DNA from: an uncultured Dorea sp.
GTDB lineage: Bacteria; Bacillota; Clostridia; Lachnospirales; Lachnospiraceae
NCBI GenBank assembly: GCA_910587575.1
Contig: CAJULU010000059.1
Span: forward strand, 14,616-27,921
Direction: 5' to 3'
Length of the DNA: 13,306 bases
Position 1 is the first letter of the stretch. Every line of letters starts with the position of its first letter. Both the position numbers and the translations under genes were made by a program. Below are positions 7,393-13,261 of this stretch, in pieces. A model generated the notes under the pieces. It was not told the origin of the DNA. It did no database searches and saw only the letters and a list, made by a program, of their open reading frames with translations.

Positions 7393-8769
7393 TTATATCG
7401 CTTTCTCCCGCCATTTTCCACGTTTATAGAAGAAACCCGTAATGATTGCGCCAAGCACCCAGGAAATCAGAAGGGACACATAGATACTTTCTTTGCGCCC
7501 GCCCGGGAAATCGGTGCTTTTCGTCAGATATACCAGTCCATAGGCAATCGGCACACGCAGGAAAATGGTCATCACGATAGAAATCCACATGGGTGTCACC
7601 GTGTCCCCCGCACCGCGCATCACTCCCGACAGGCTCTGGATAATCGCCATGGCGATATACCCTGCCGCCAGAATCCGCATCATATTCATACTGAGTACCA
7701 CCAGATCTTCCGTATTGGTAAAGATCGCCATCAGATGTTTCCCAAACAAAAGTATCAGCCCCGTGATCGCCGCTGAAAAGCCCACTGCCATCAAGGTTCC
7801 CTGCTTCGCTCCTTTTGTAACACGGTCATACGCTCTTGCACCTACATTCTGCCCGGCGTAGGTAGTCATAGCCGTCCCGAAAGAAAAATTCGGCAGCATA
7901 GCAAACCCGTCCACCCTCATAACGATTACATTCGATGCAATAAACTGCTCTCCGAAGCTGTTCGTCAGAGACTGCACTACCAGCATCGCCATAGACATGA
8001 TTGCCTGCGTTACCCCGGACGGAACACCAAGCCTGATAATCCCCATCCCATGCCGGCTGGTCAGTCTGAAATACTGCGCCTTGAAATCAAAAAGATCCTT
8101 CATGCGCATCAGTTTCAGCAGACACAGCATCGCTGAAATAGCCTGTGCAATCACCGTTGCCAGCGCCACGCCGCTGACTCCCATATCAAAGCGGATGACA
8201 AAGACCAGATCCAGAATGATGTTCAGCACACTGGAAACAATCAGATATAAAAGGGCGGAAATCGAATCCCCAAGCCCCCGCAGAATCCCGCTCAGTATAT
8301 TATAGAAAGCCAGTCCCGACACGCCAAGAAACAGAATCCGCAGGTAAGAGGTACACCAGTCCAGGATACTGTCCGGCGTCTTTAACAGCACCAGCAGCGG
8401 TCTTGCCGCCACCGTTGCCAGCGCCATTACTATAATAGAAGAAATAGCCGTCAGAACAATACTGTTGGCAATGGCAACCGACAGATCTTCCCGCTTTCTG
8501 GCGCCGAAATACTGGGATACCATAATACTTGCACCCACACTGATCCCGATAAACAGCACGATCAGCAGATTTAAGATCGGGCCTGCGCTTCCCACAGCCG
8601 CCAGCGCATTATCTCCGACATAATTTCCCACCACCACGCTGTCAACGGTATTGTACAGCTGCTGGGCAATATTGCCAATCAGCATCGGCACCGTAAAAAT
8701 CAGAATATCTTCCCAGGGTTTTCCTACGGTCATATCCACTGGGGCAAATAATTTCTTCAGTACACTCAT
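7393..8769 (-). CDS. MATE-family multidrug/toxin efflux transporter
   Basis: This 458-residue, very hydrophobic protein fits the usual MATE length and the 12-helix, two-half layout. Near the N-terminus, VPMLIGNIAQQLYNTVDSVV is the typical first-helix motif, followed by VGNYVGDNALAAVG and GISVGASIMVSQYFGA. In the second half, RLGVPSGVTQ and the AGQNVGA and GVMRGAGDT stretches mirror the first half, as expected for the family's internal duplication. These transporters export cationic drugs or toxic metabolites using Na+ or H+ gradients; the substrate here is unknown. The start at 8769 is preferred because GAGGAGG sits 6 bases upstream; an ATG at 8790 is possible but lacks such a site. Only 31 bases separate its stop from the downstream hybrid kinase, so it may lead the same operon. 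Confidence 0.93.
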   Translation of the reverse strand: MSVLKKLFAPVDMTVGKPWEDILIFTVPMLIGNIAQQLYNTVDSVVVGNYVGDNALAAVGSAGPILNLLIVLFIGISVGASIMVSQYFGARKREDLSVAIANSIVLTAISSIIVMALATVAARPLLVLLKTPDSILDWCTSYLRILFLGVSGLAFYNILSGILRGLGDSISALLYLIVSSVLNIILDLVFVIRFDMGVSGVALATVIAQAISAMLCLLKLMRMKDLFDFKAQYFRLTSRHGMGIIRLGVPSGVTQAIMSMAMLVVQSLTNSFGEQFIASNVIVMRVDGFAMLPNFSFGTAMTTYAGQNVGARAYDRVTKGAKQGTLMAVGFSAAITGLILLFGKHLMAIFTNTEDLVVLSMNMMRILAAGYIAMAIIQSLSGVMRGAGDTVTPMWISIVMTIFLRVPIAYGLVYLTKSTDFPGGRKESIYVSLLISWVLGAIITGFFYKRGKWREKAI

Positions 8770-8849
8770 ACGCTTCCTCCTCATCCACATTCCCTTACTA
8801 TCTGTTATAACACAAATTATTAAATTTTAATAGAGTATTTAAAAAATCC

Positions 8850-8878
8850 TTGTGATATAGTTTTAAAAACTATATAAT
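8850..8878 (+). promoter_or_regulatory. Promoter with embedded palindromic operator for the DUF1836 gene
   Basis: TTGTGA (8850-8855) and TATAAT (8873-8878) are 17 bases apart, a strong sigma-A arrangement. The spacer is almost entirely a perfect inverted repeat, TATAGTTTT-A-AAAACTATA (8856-8874), whose right arm enters the -10 box. A protein dimer bound here would block RNA polymerase. The adjacent gene encodes a predicted DNA-binding protein, so autoregulation is an attractive inference. The divergent MATE gene starts about 80 bases away and could share control. Confidence 0.75.
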
Positions 8879-8898
8879 AGTTCCATTGAGGTGATAAA

Positions 8899-9510
8899 AT
8901 GACAATTAATACAAAGGACATGCTGAACAGCATTCTCTCAAGCATCTCGCGGATTGAATACGTGAGGCCGGGTTCCATTCCGAACATAGACCTGTACATG
9001 GACCAGGTGACCACATTTATGGAAGAACAGCTCGCCTCCACCAAACGGCATGAGGAAGACAAGATTCTGACCAAGACCATGATCAACAATTATGCCAAGA
9101 ACAACCTCCTGCCCCCGCCTGTGAAGAAGAAGTATTCCAAGGAACACGTCCTTGCACTGATCTTCATCTACTACTTTAAGAACATCCTGTCCATCAAGGA
9201 TATCGAGACCCTTCTCGCTCCGATTACGGAGAAATATTTTGATTCTGACGGGGAATCCGGCATGACCTCCATCTATGAGGAGATCTGTCAGCTTGAAAAG
9301 TCCCGGATCGATGCCCTGCAGAAAGATGTGGCAAGATCCTACCACTGCGCCATGGACAGTTTCACCGACGTGCCGGAAGAAGAGCAGGATTATCTTCAGT
9401 TTTTCTCCTTCATCTGTTCCTTAAGCTTTGACGTATACGTCAAGAAGCTGCTGATTGAAAAACTGATTGATGAGCTGCCGGAACCATCGCACGAAAAAAA
9501 GAAGAAATAA
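8899..9510 (+). CDS. DUF1836 family protein, predicted MerR-like DNA-binding regulator
   Basis: This 203-residue soluble protein resembles the DUF1836 family of Firmicutes. The segment DKILTKTMINNYAKNNLLPP followed by KKYSKEHVLALI (about 54-88) looks like a MerR-type winged helix: a helix-turn-helix for picking a partner site, then the YSKEHV turn typical of the wing region. The second half (about 95-195) is helical and could serve dimerisation or signal sensing. The C-terminus is lysine-rich. A GAGGTGA ribosome site lies 4 bases before ATG. The gene is divergent from the MATE gene and has a dyad in its own promoter, so it may repress itself and perhaps the transporter. Regulatory function is inferred; the family has no well-established role known to me. 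Confidence 0.85.
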   Translation: MTINTKDMLNSILSSISRIEYVRPGSIPNIDLYMDQVTTFMEEQLASTKRHEEDKILTKTMINNYAKNNLLPPPVKKKYSKEHVLALIFIYYFKNILSIKDIETLLAPITEKYFDSDGESGMTSIYEEICQLEKSRIDALQKDVARSYHCAMDSFTDVPEEEQDYLQFFSFICSLSFDVYVKKLLIEKLIDELPEPSHEKKKK

Positions 9511-9535
9511 GGCTCTCACAGTCTTGTTTCTTCTT
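9499..9535 (-). terminator. Possible weak A/U-rich terminator downstream of yerC
   Basis: On the minus strand AAGAAGAAA (9535-9527) can pair with TTTCTTCTT (9507-9499) and is followed by a run of U. The stem is 9 bp without GC-rich support and the loop is 19 bases, so stability is doubtful. It lies between two convergent genes and overlaps the 3' end of the DUF1836 gene, where a terminator would be expected. Confidence 0.3.
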
Positions 9536-9566
9536 GTCTTCCTGTCTGATTCAGCCAGCCGCTCTC

Positions 9567-9863
9567 CTATGACTCTTCCGCATGAATCCGTGCAAACACC
9601 ATGTCATAACCATCGTTGCCATAGTTCAGCGACCGGTTCACCCGGCTGATGGTGGCCGTGGAGGCACCCGTCTTCTCGGCAATCTCAAGATAGGTCTTAT
9701 GGTCTCTCAGCATCTTAGCCACCTCGAATCTCTGGGACAGCGATAACAGTTCGTTAATCGTACAGATATCCTCAAAAAAAGTATAGCACTCCTCTTTATT
9801 CTCCAGGCTCAATATGGCACGGAACAGATAATCTACCGCCTCCGTCCTGATCTTCTTACTCAT
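9567..9863 (-). CDS. yerC: YerC/YecD family TrpR-related DNA-binding protein
   Basis: This 98-residue protein matches the YerC/YecD group, small relatives of the tryptophan repressor common in Firmicutes. The helical N-terminus (about 7-32) is followed by NELLSLSQRFEVAKML (37-52), then a clear helix-turn-helix at about 56-79 including TYLEIAEKTGAS and TATISRVNRSLNYG. These proteins are presumed dimeric DNA-binding regulators; targets are not generally established. AAGGAG lies about 10 bases before ATG, a little farther than usual. It is on the same strand as, and 132 bases downstream of, the PHP hydrolase gene, so it could be in the same transcript or use a promoter in the gap. Identity is firm; regulatory role is family knowledge. 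Confidence 0.9.
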   Translation of the reverse strand: MSKKIRTEAVDYLFRAILSLENKEECYTFFEDICTINELLSLSQRFEVAKMLRDHKTYLEIAEKTGASTATISRVNRSLNYGNDGYDMVFARIHAEES

Positions 9864-9904
9864 ATAGCATTATCTCCTTCGCAGACTTCTCAAATTCCTC
9901 TTAT

Positions 9905-9933
9905 ATTTTAGCACACTAAATTCATAAAGTCTA
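9905..9933 (-). promoter_or_regulatory. Candidate promoter for yerC
   Basis: On the minus strand TAGACT (9933-9928) is 17 bases before TAAAAT (9910-9905), giving partial matches to the -35 and -10 consensus. The -35 box lies inside the degenerate copy of the duplicated hydrolase tail, so the duplication may have supplied part of this promoter. Box matches are modest. Confidence 0.35.
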
Positions 9934-10067
9934 TAGCTTTTTCCTTCGTTTCAGACATGACTTTCATTTTTCTAGTAATGTGCTGGCAATCAGATTCACA
10001 GAGTCTGCAGCACTTTTCTTCGTTTCAGACATGACTTTAATTTTTCCAGTGATGTGTTGGCAATCAG
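9920..10067. repeat. 74-bp tandem duplication of the PHP hydrolase gene tail
   Basis: Bases 9920-9993 and 9994-10067 are directly adjacent 74-base units that differ at 11 positions (about 85% identical, no gaps). The right unit encodes the last 23 or so codons and the stop of the PHP hydrolase gene. The left unit lies past that stop; read in the equivalent frame it starts L-I-A-S-T and still shows K-S-C-L-K-R-R-K but contains two internal stops, so it is a decayed leftover. The unit is not a multiple of three. Confidence 0.95.
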
Positions 10068-10730
10068 TTCTTCCGGGAAATTCACTTCTTCCAGGGCACG
10101 GAACGCATAGGGATAGACGGCAATGTCCTCATCTACATGGGAATCACTTCCCAGCACCACCATTGCCCCCTGCTTTCTGCACTCCCACAGCATATCCCGG
10201 CAGTTCTCCGCAGTATTGACCCGGAACCCTTCCGGGCGAAGAGAAGAATTATTCACTTCCAGAAGCGTTCCCGTATTCTTCGCCTCCCTGACCAGCGTCT
10301 CCATATCTGCCGGGAATCTCCCGTCATCGGGATGGCCGATGATATCCACGAAGGGATTCTGCATCACATTCGTATATGCCTTTGTTATCATTTCCCTGGA
10401 ACGTTCCCCCTTATAACAGGGCAGATGCATACTGGCAATGGCGATGTCCATCTCCTTTAGCAGTTCCTGTGAAAGATCCACCGTTCCGTCTTCATCCAGA
10501 ATATTCAGTTCCGTTCCCATCAGAAGCTCGATTCCGTACATCTGTCTCGGAACCACCCGCAGATTCTGGAAATAGTATATATGGCAGGTTCCTGGCATCT
10601 TCACCGCATGTTCTGTGACTGCCAGGCCCTTCAGTCCCTTCTTTGCCGCTGCTGCCGCCATCTCACGGATGGTATTGTATGCGTGGCCGCTGGCAAGCGT
10701 ATGGGAATGGGTATCAACTTCGATTTTCAT
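9996..10730 (-). CDS. PHP-domain metal-dependent hydrolase, YcdX-like phosphatase
   Basis: This 244-residue cytoplasmic protein has the full PHP fold signature. Nine predicted metal ligands of the YcdX type are present: H8, H10, H16, H41, E74, H102, H133, D196 and H198, in motifs DTHSHT, TEH, MGTE, SMH, GHPDD and GSDSH. EVNNSS at 158-163 is also typical. YcdX binds a trinuclear zinc cluster and has phosphatase activity; the physiological substrate is unknown here. An AAGGA site precedes ATG by about 7 bases. The length equals the family norm, but the last 20 or so residues are encoded by a sequence tandemly duplicated past the stop codon. It faces away from the 65-residue gene at 10850, and yerC follows on the same strand. 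Confidence 0.92.
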   Translation of the reverse strand: MKIEVDTHSHTLASGHAYNTIREMAAAAAKKGLKGLAVTEHAVKMPGTCHIYYFQNLRVVPRQMYGIELLMGTELNILDEDGTVDLSQELLKEMDIAIASMHLPCYKGERSREMITKAYTNVMQNPFVDIIGHPDDGRFPADMETLVREAKNTGTLLEVNNSSLRPEGFRVNTAENCRDMLWECRKQGAMVVLGSDSHVDEDIAVYPYAFRALEEVNFPEELIANTSLEKLKSCLKRRKVLQTL

Positions 10731-10778
10731 AAATCATCGTCCTTCTTTCTTATGCATTTCATTTTCAAGCATGGAAAT

Positions 10779-10807
10779 ATTATACTGTATATGTACGGCT
10801 TTTTCTA
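10779..10807 (-). promoter_or_regulatory. Candidate promoter for the PHP hydrolase gene
   Basis: On the minus strand TAGAAA (10807-10802) lies 17 bases before a perfect TATAAT (10784-10779), about 50 bases ahead of the ATG at 10730. The -10 box is excellent and the -35 box is a partial match. Confidence 0.55.
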
Positions 10808-10849
10808 CACAATCTAAAATGAATCATAATAAAAAACGGAGGTTATGCC

Positions 10850-11047
10850 ATGAAAGATAAAAAAAATCAGGAAATCATTGATGAATTCGACTATCTGTCC
10901 AATGCAGCTTCCTCGCAGGACTGCACCGGGCTGATTCCGTCCGCACCTGTTTCTACGGAGGAAGTTGAAGCTTACGAGGAGCTGTACCATTTTCTGCCGC
11001 CAAGCGGAAGAGCTTCTTCTATCAAGCCTGACGAACACTTGAAATAG
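10850..11047 (+). CDS. Small acidic hypothetical protein, 65 residues
   Basis: A GGAGG ribosome site 7 bases before the ATG makes this a convincing small gene. The protein is acidic and soluble, with no membrane segment, signal peptide or cysteine cluster (one cysteine, C25). A lysine-rich start (MKDKK) is followed by IIDEFDYLSNAASSQDCTGL, an IPSAP turn, an acidic helix (about 36-47) and a hydrophobic YHFLPP end with a loose tail. The motif layout recalls small uncharacterised proteins of Clostridia with a DxTGLIPS-type core, a resemblance from memory and not searched. The downstream hypothetical gene begins 36 bases after the stop and is probably cotranscribed. Function is unknown. Confidence 0.75.
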   Translation: MKDKKNQEIIDEFDYLSNAASSQDCTGLIPSAPVSTEEVEAYEELYHFLPPSGRASSIKPDEHLK

Positions 11048-11083
11048 TCCTGCATATACTAATGAAAAAATGGAGTTTTCATC

Positions 11084-11560
11084 ATGCCTTCTATGAATCT
11101 GGTTCCGGTAAACGGTGTGATTCAGCGTATTAACTCATTTAATAATAACTGCTGTATGCTCGAAGTCACAATCCGCAATTCCGATGGAATCACAAACTTT
11201 ATTGTAAGTCCCGATACCTACGTGATCAATGAGGTCCGCCTGCGGGCGGGGATGAACGTCACGGCGTTCTATGATGCCAGCCTTCCGATTCCACTGATCT
11301 TCCCGCCGCAGTACCAGGCAATCTTTATCGGGCGGAGGAACCCGACGGAGAATATCTATGCCGGGGAATTTGACGGAAACCTCGAAGCTCTTGACGGCGC
11401 TCTGAAACTGAACATCGGACGGTCTACGGAGATCGTGACGTCCAACGGCCAGCCTTTCGACTGTTCTCTCGAGGGGCAGATGCTGATTGTGTATTACAGC
11501 GCTACAACCAGGAGTATTCCGCCGCAGACAACACCGAGGAAAATTATTGTAATCTGTTAG
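11084..11560 (+). CDS. Hypothetical protein with two beta-rich PPQ-motif repeats
   Basis: This 158-residue protein has no signal peptide or membrane segment and looks mostly beta-stranded. It can be split into two related halves, about 9-83 and 91-158. Each half has an opening strand, a Val/Thr-rich middle and a closing stretch with a PPQ motif (74-76 and 146-148) followed by an Ile/Val strand. The second half, YYSATTRSIPPQ, closely resembles a signature I recall in many uncharacterised clostridial proteins; the first is more diverged, with a 4-residue insertion. The fold may be a small OB-like barrel, which is inference. A GGAG site lies 8 bases before ATG. The gene follows the 65-residue gene on the same strand with a 36-base gap. 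Function is unknown. Confidence 0.8.
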   Translation: MPSMNLVPVNGVIQRINSFNNNCCMLEVTIRNSDGITNFIVSPDTYVINEVRLRAGMNVTAFYDASLPIPLIFPPQYQAIFIGRRNPTENIYAGEFDGNLEALDGALKLNIGRSTEIVTSNGQPFDCSLEGQMLIVYYSATTRSIPPQTTPRKIIVIC

Positions 11561-11574
11561 AAACATTCCTTGAA

Positions 11575-11670
11575 GGGGCGTTGCAGAATACCGGTTATAT
11601 AGGATATGTGGATGAGCTGTTTGTCATCCATACCATATTTTGTATATAATGGCTGTTTTGCAACCGCCCC
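11575..11670. repeat. 96-bp interrupted palindrome (MITE-like or structured RNA)
   Basis: Nested inverted repeats run almost the full length: GGGGCG (575-580 of the 11-kb range) with CGCCCC at the far end, TTGCA with TGCAA (one bulged C), TTATATA with TATATAA, ATATG with CATAT, and TGGATGA with TCATCCA around an 8-base loop at 11616-11623. It begins 15 bases after the stop of the 158-residue gene. It has no U-tract, so it is an unusual terminator at best. The GGGGCG-GTTGCAAAAC type of end resembles transposon termini, suggesting a miniature inverted-repeat element; no target-site duplication is evident. Confidence 0.7.
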
Positions 11671-11700
11671 TAAACAAACGGTCACACGAATACTAATTTA

Positions 11701-11720
11701 TCTTTTATAATCTTTTATAA
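11701..11720 (+). repeat. Perfect 10-bp direct repeat upstream of tRNA-Ala
   Basis: TCTTTTATAA occurs twice in direct succession, in an AT-rich stretch ahead of the tRNA promoter. It may act as an upstream AT-rich promoter element, but nothing more can be supported. Confidence 0.6.
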
Positions 11721-11758
11721 TTCTGCATTTTTTTCTTTCTTCTTTCCTATTTCTGTGT

Positions 11759-11764
11759 TATAAT
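11759..11764 (+). promoter_or_regulatory. -10 box of the tRNA-Ala promoter
   Basis: A perfect TATAAT ends 8 bases before the mature tRNA 5' end. The expected -35 position is T-rich with no clear TTGACA match, so only the -10 box is called. Confidence 0.6.
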
Positions 11765-11772
11765 ATGGATAC

Positions 11773-11845
11773 GGGGCATTAGCGCAGTTGGGAGCGCGCC
11801 ACACTGGCAGTGTGGAGGCCACGGGTTCAAGTCCCGTATGCTCCA
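11773..11845 (+). tRNA. tRNA-Ala (anticodon GGC)
   Basis: The 73 bases fold as a standard cloverleaf: acceptor GGGGCAT with ATGCTCC, D stem GCGC/GCGC, anticodon stem CCACA/TGTGG around loop CTGGCAG, a 5-base variable loop, and T stem ACGGG/CCCGT with loop TTCAAGT. The anticodon at 11806-11808 is GGC, reading alanine GCC/GCU codons. The acceptor stem has the G3-U70 pair that alanyl-tRNA synthetase recognises, which confirms the assignment. The 3' CCA is not encoded. The gene is intact and is followed directly by AT-rich foreign-looking DNA and an integrase gene, so it is a likely integration target. Confidence 0.97.
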
Positions 11846-11883
11846 CTCTGAAACCCTTGGTTTTACTGGCTTTGTAATACATG

Positions 11884-11928
11884 GGTAATCAAAAGGTAAT
11901 CAAAAAGGTAATCAAAAAGGTAATCAGA
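11884..11928. repeat. Four-copy 12-bp direct repeat (candidate integrase arm-type sites)
   Basis: GGTAATCAAAA(A) occurs at 11884, 11895, 11907 and 11919, the last copy diverging after GGTAATCA. The spacing is 11-12 bases. The array sits between the tRNA and the recombinase gene, and its last copy overlaps the recombinase stop codon. Short direct repeats beside an integrase gene are often binding sites for the integrase arm-binding domain; that role is inferred. Confidence 0.9.
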
Positions 11929-13261
11929 CACATGTTCGATTATTCTGCATATTGATTTGAAATTCGGGAATGCTGTTCAGTATTTCCGCTTTCTTTTCAT
12001 TAGTCTTTCTGTTTCTCCCATAATATTTGTTCGTACATTTAATATCAGTATGTCCCATTAGGTCAATGATAACTTTTTCTGACACATGGTTATCTAACAG
12101 AATACTTGCATATGTTTTTCTGATTTTATGCGGAGATCGTCTTGGAATCCCTATCTTGTCGCAAATATGATATAACCTTTTCCTAAAGGAGTATGTTTTT
12201 GTCCTGTTCCCATCTTTTTCAAACATATATTCCCCAAATGGATTTATATAACGTATTTTCCGAATAATCCATTTACATTGTGGTGGGAGAACCACTTCTC
12301 GGATTCCTGCTTCTGTTTTAGGGGATTCCTTAATTTCATATACATATTTACCTGTATTGTCCTTAAACCTCGTTTCTGTACGTTGTATCTGGATAGAACT
12401 GCCATCATAATCATCCCATTTCAACACCGCCAGTTCTCCTACTCGGATTCCAGTAAAAAGCATAAGCAATAGCCCAAGATTGGTTAAATCAAGATTCTCC
12501 ATTAGACATTTTTCAAGTTTTTCAAATTCTTCATCATCAAAGACTTCATCTTGATCCGCTTTCCGGCTGCTTTTGAATATTTTTCTGGACATGTCCATAT
12601 TGTTTATTACTTCCGTAATTCCAAACTGCACATACTTCTTCTTTCTCGCTCTTTTAAAAATGCCATATATGATAGTCCTTAAATTAGAATAACCCTTTTG
12701 CGTCAGATGGAATTGGGTAATACAGTCTATTATAAAGTCTTCAATCTCATCTTCAGTAACAGATTTTATCTTTCGCTCTCCGAATGTCTGAAAATACCGT
12801 TCAAAATCAATGTTATACCTCTCATATGTAGGTTCCTTTATTTCACCTGTTTCTAACTTGCGATCAATCCATTCTTTAAAAATATCTTTTACCGTTGGAT
12901 TTTCCATCTCAGCTTTCCAAAACGAAATCACGGCATCTTCAACTGCTTTCTGGCTGTTCCTCTTTATCATTTTTCTTCCAGATTCTTTATTCGGGATATA
13001 TGTTCTCCATTTACCATCCTTTCCTTGACTAATTTTATACGGATGTTTCTCTAATAATTCCTTTCTCTTAGCCATCTCTATTTTTTCTTGCACGTATGAT
13101 AGGTCAATTATATTATTTTCCAGCGCATACTGCAAGATTTCTTTCTCATTTAATTTCTCTATAGTAACTTCATCTCCTACTTTATATATAATTATGGGCT
13201 TGCCAGTCGTGCCGACAAGCCTCGGATTATTCAAAAGTGGCAGCAGACTGTAACCGTCCAC
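11924..13261 (-). CDS. Tyrosine recombinase (phage/ICE-type integrase)
   Basis: This 445-residue integrase catalyses site-specific insertion and excision. An arm-type DNA-binding region (about 73-115, YKISQGKDGKWRTYIP) precedes a core-binding domain (about 120-225) and the catalytic domain (about 240-430). Catalytic residues are all visible: R273 in TGIRVGEL, K315, H378 and R381 in SPHKIRKTYA, H404 in MGHTDIK and nucleophile Y413. Codon use is AT-rich, unlike the host genes to the left. The start is uncertain: GTG 13261 is the longest form but lacks a clear ribosome site; TTG 13234 and ATG 13075 (MAKRKELL) are alternatives, the last yielding 383 residues. Its stop lies 78 bases from the tRNA-Ala 3' end, pointing to that tRNA as the insertion site. 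Confidence 0.95.
   Translation of the reverse strand: MDGYSLLPLLNNPRLVGTTGKPIIIYKVGDEVTIEKLNEKEILQYALENNIIDLSYVQEKIEMAKRKELLEKHPYKISQGKDGKWRTYIPNKESGRKMIKRNSQKAVEDAVISFWKAEMENPTVKDIFKEWIDRKLETGEIKEPTYERYNIDFERYFQTFGERKIKSVTEDEIEDFIIDCITQFHLTQKGYSNLRTIIYGIFKRARKKKYVQFGITEVINNMDMSRKIFKSSRKADQDEVFDDEEFEKLEKCLMENLDLTNLGLLLMLFTGIRVGELAVLKWDDYDGSSIQIQRTETRFKDNTGKYVYEIKESPKTEAGIREVVLPPQCKWIIRKIRYINPFGEYMFEKDGNRTKTYSFRKRLYHICDKIGIPRRSPHKIRKTYASILLDNHVSEKVIIDLMGHTDIKCTNKYYGRNRKTNEKKAEILNSIPEFQINMQNNRTCV

Noticed and set aside
8938..9345. 135-residue open frame opposite the DUF1836 gene
   Set aside because: No start signal or domain, and the plus-strand gene has a strong promoter, a good ribosome site and family resemblance.
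11135..11566. 143-residue open frame opposite the 158-residue gene
   Set aside because: The plus-strand frame has a ribosome site and an internal domain repeat; the opposite frame shows neither.
11575..11670. Considered as an ordinary intrinsic terminator
   Set aside because: The structure is far longer than a terminator stem, and the sequence after the GC arm is TAAACAAAC rather than a U-run on the plus strand.
11846..11923. Short AAACC/GGTTT hairpin just after the tRNA considered as a terminator
   Set aside because: A 5-bp A/T-rich stem without a clear U-tract is too weak to call.
11884..11928. Short repeat array considered as CRISPR
   Set aside because: Units are directly adjacent without spacers and only 12 bases long, and no cas genes are in the window.
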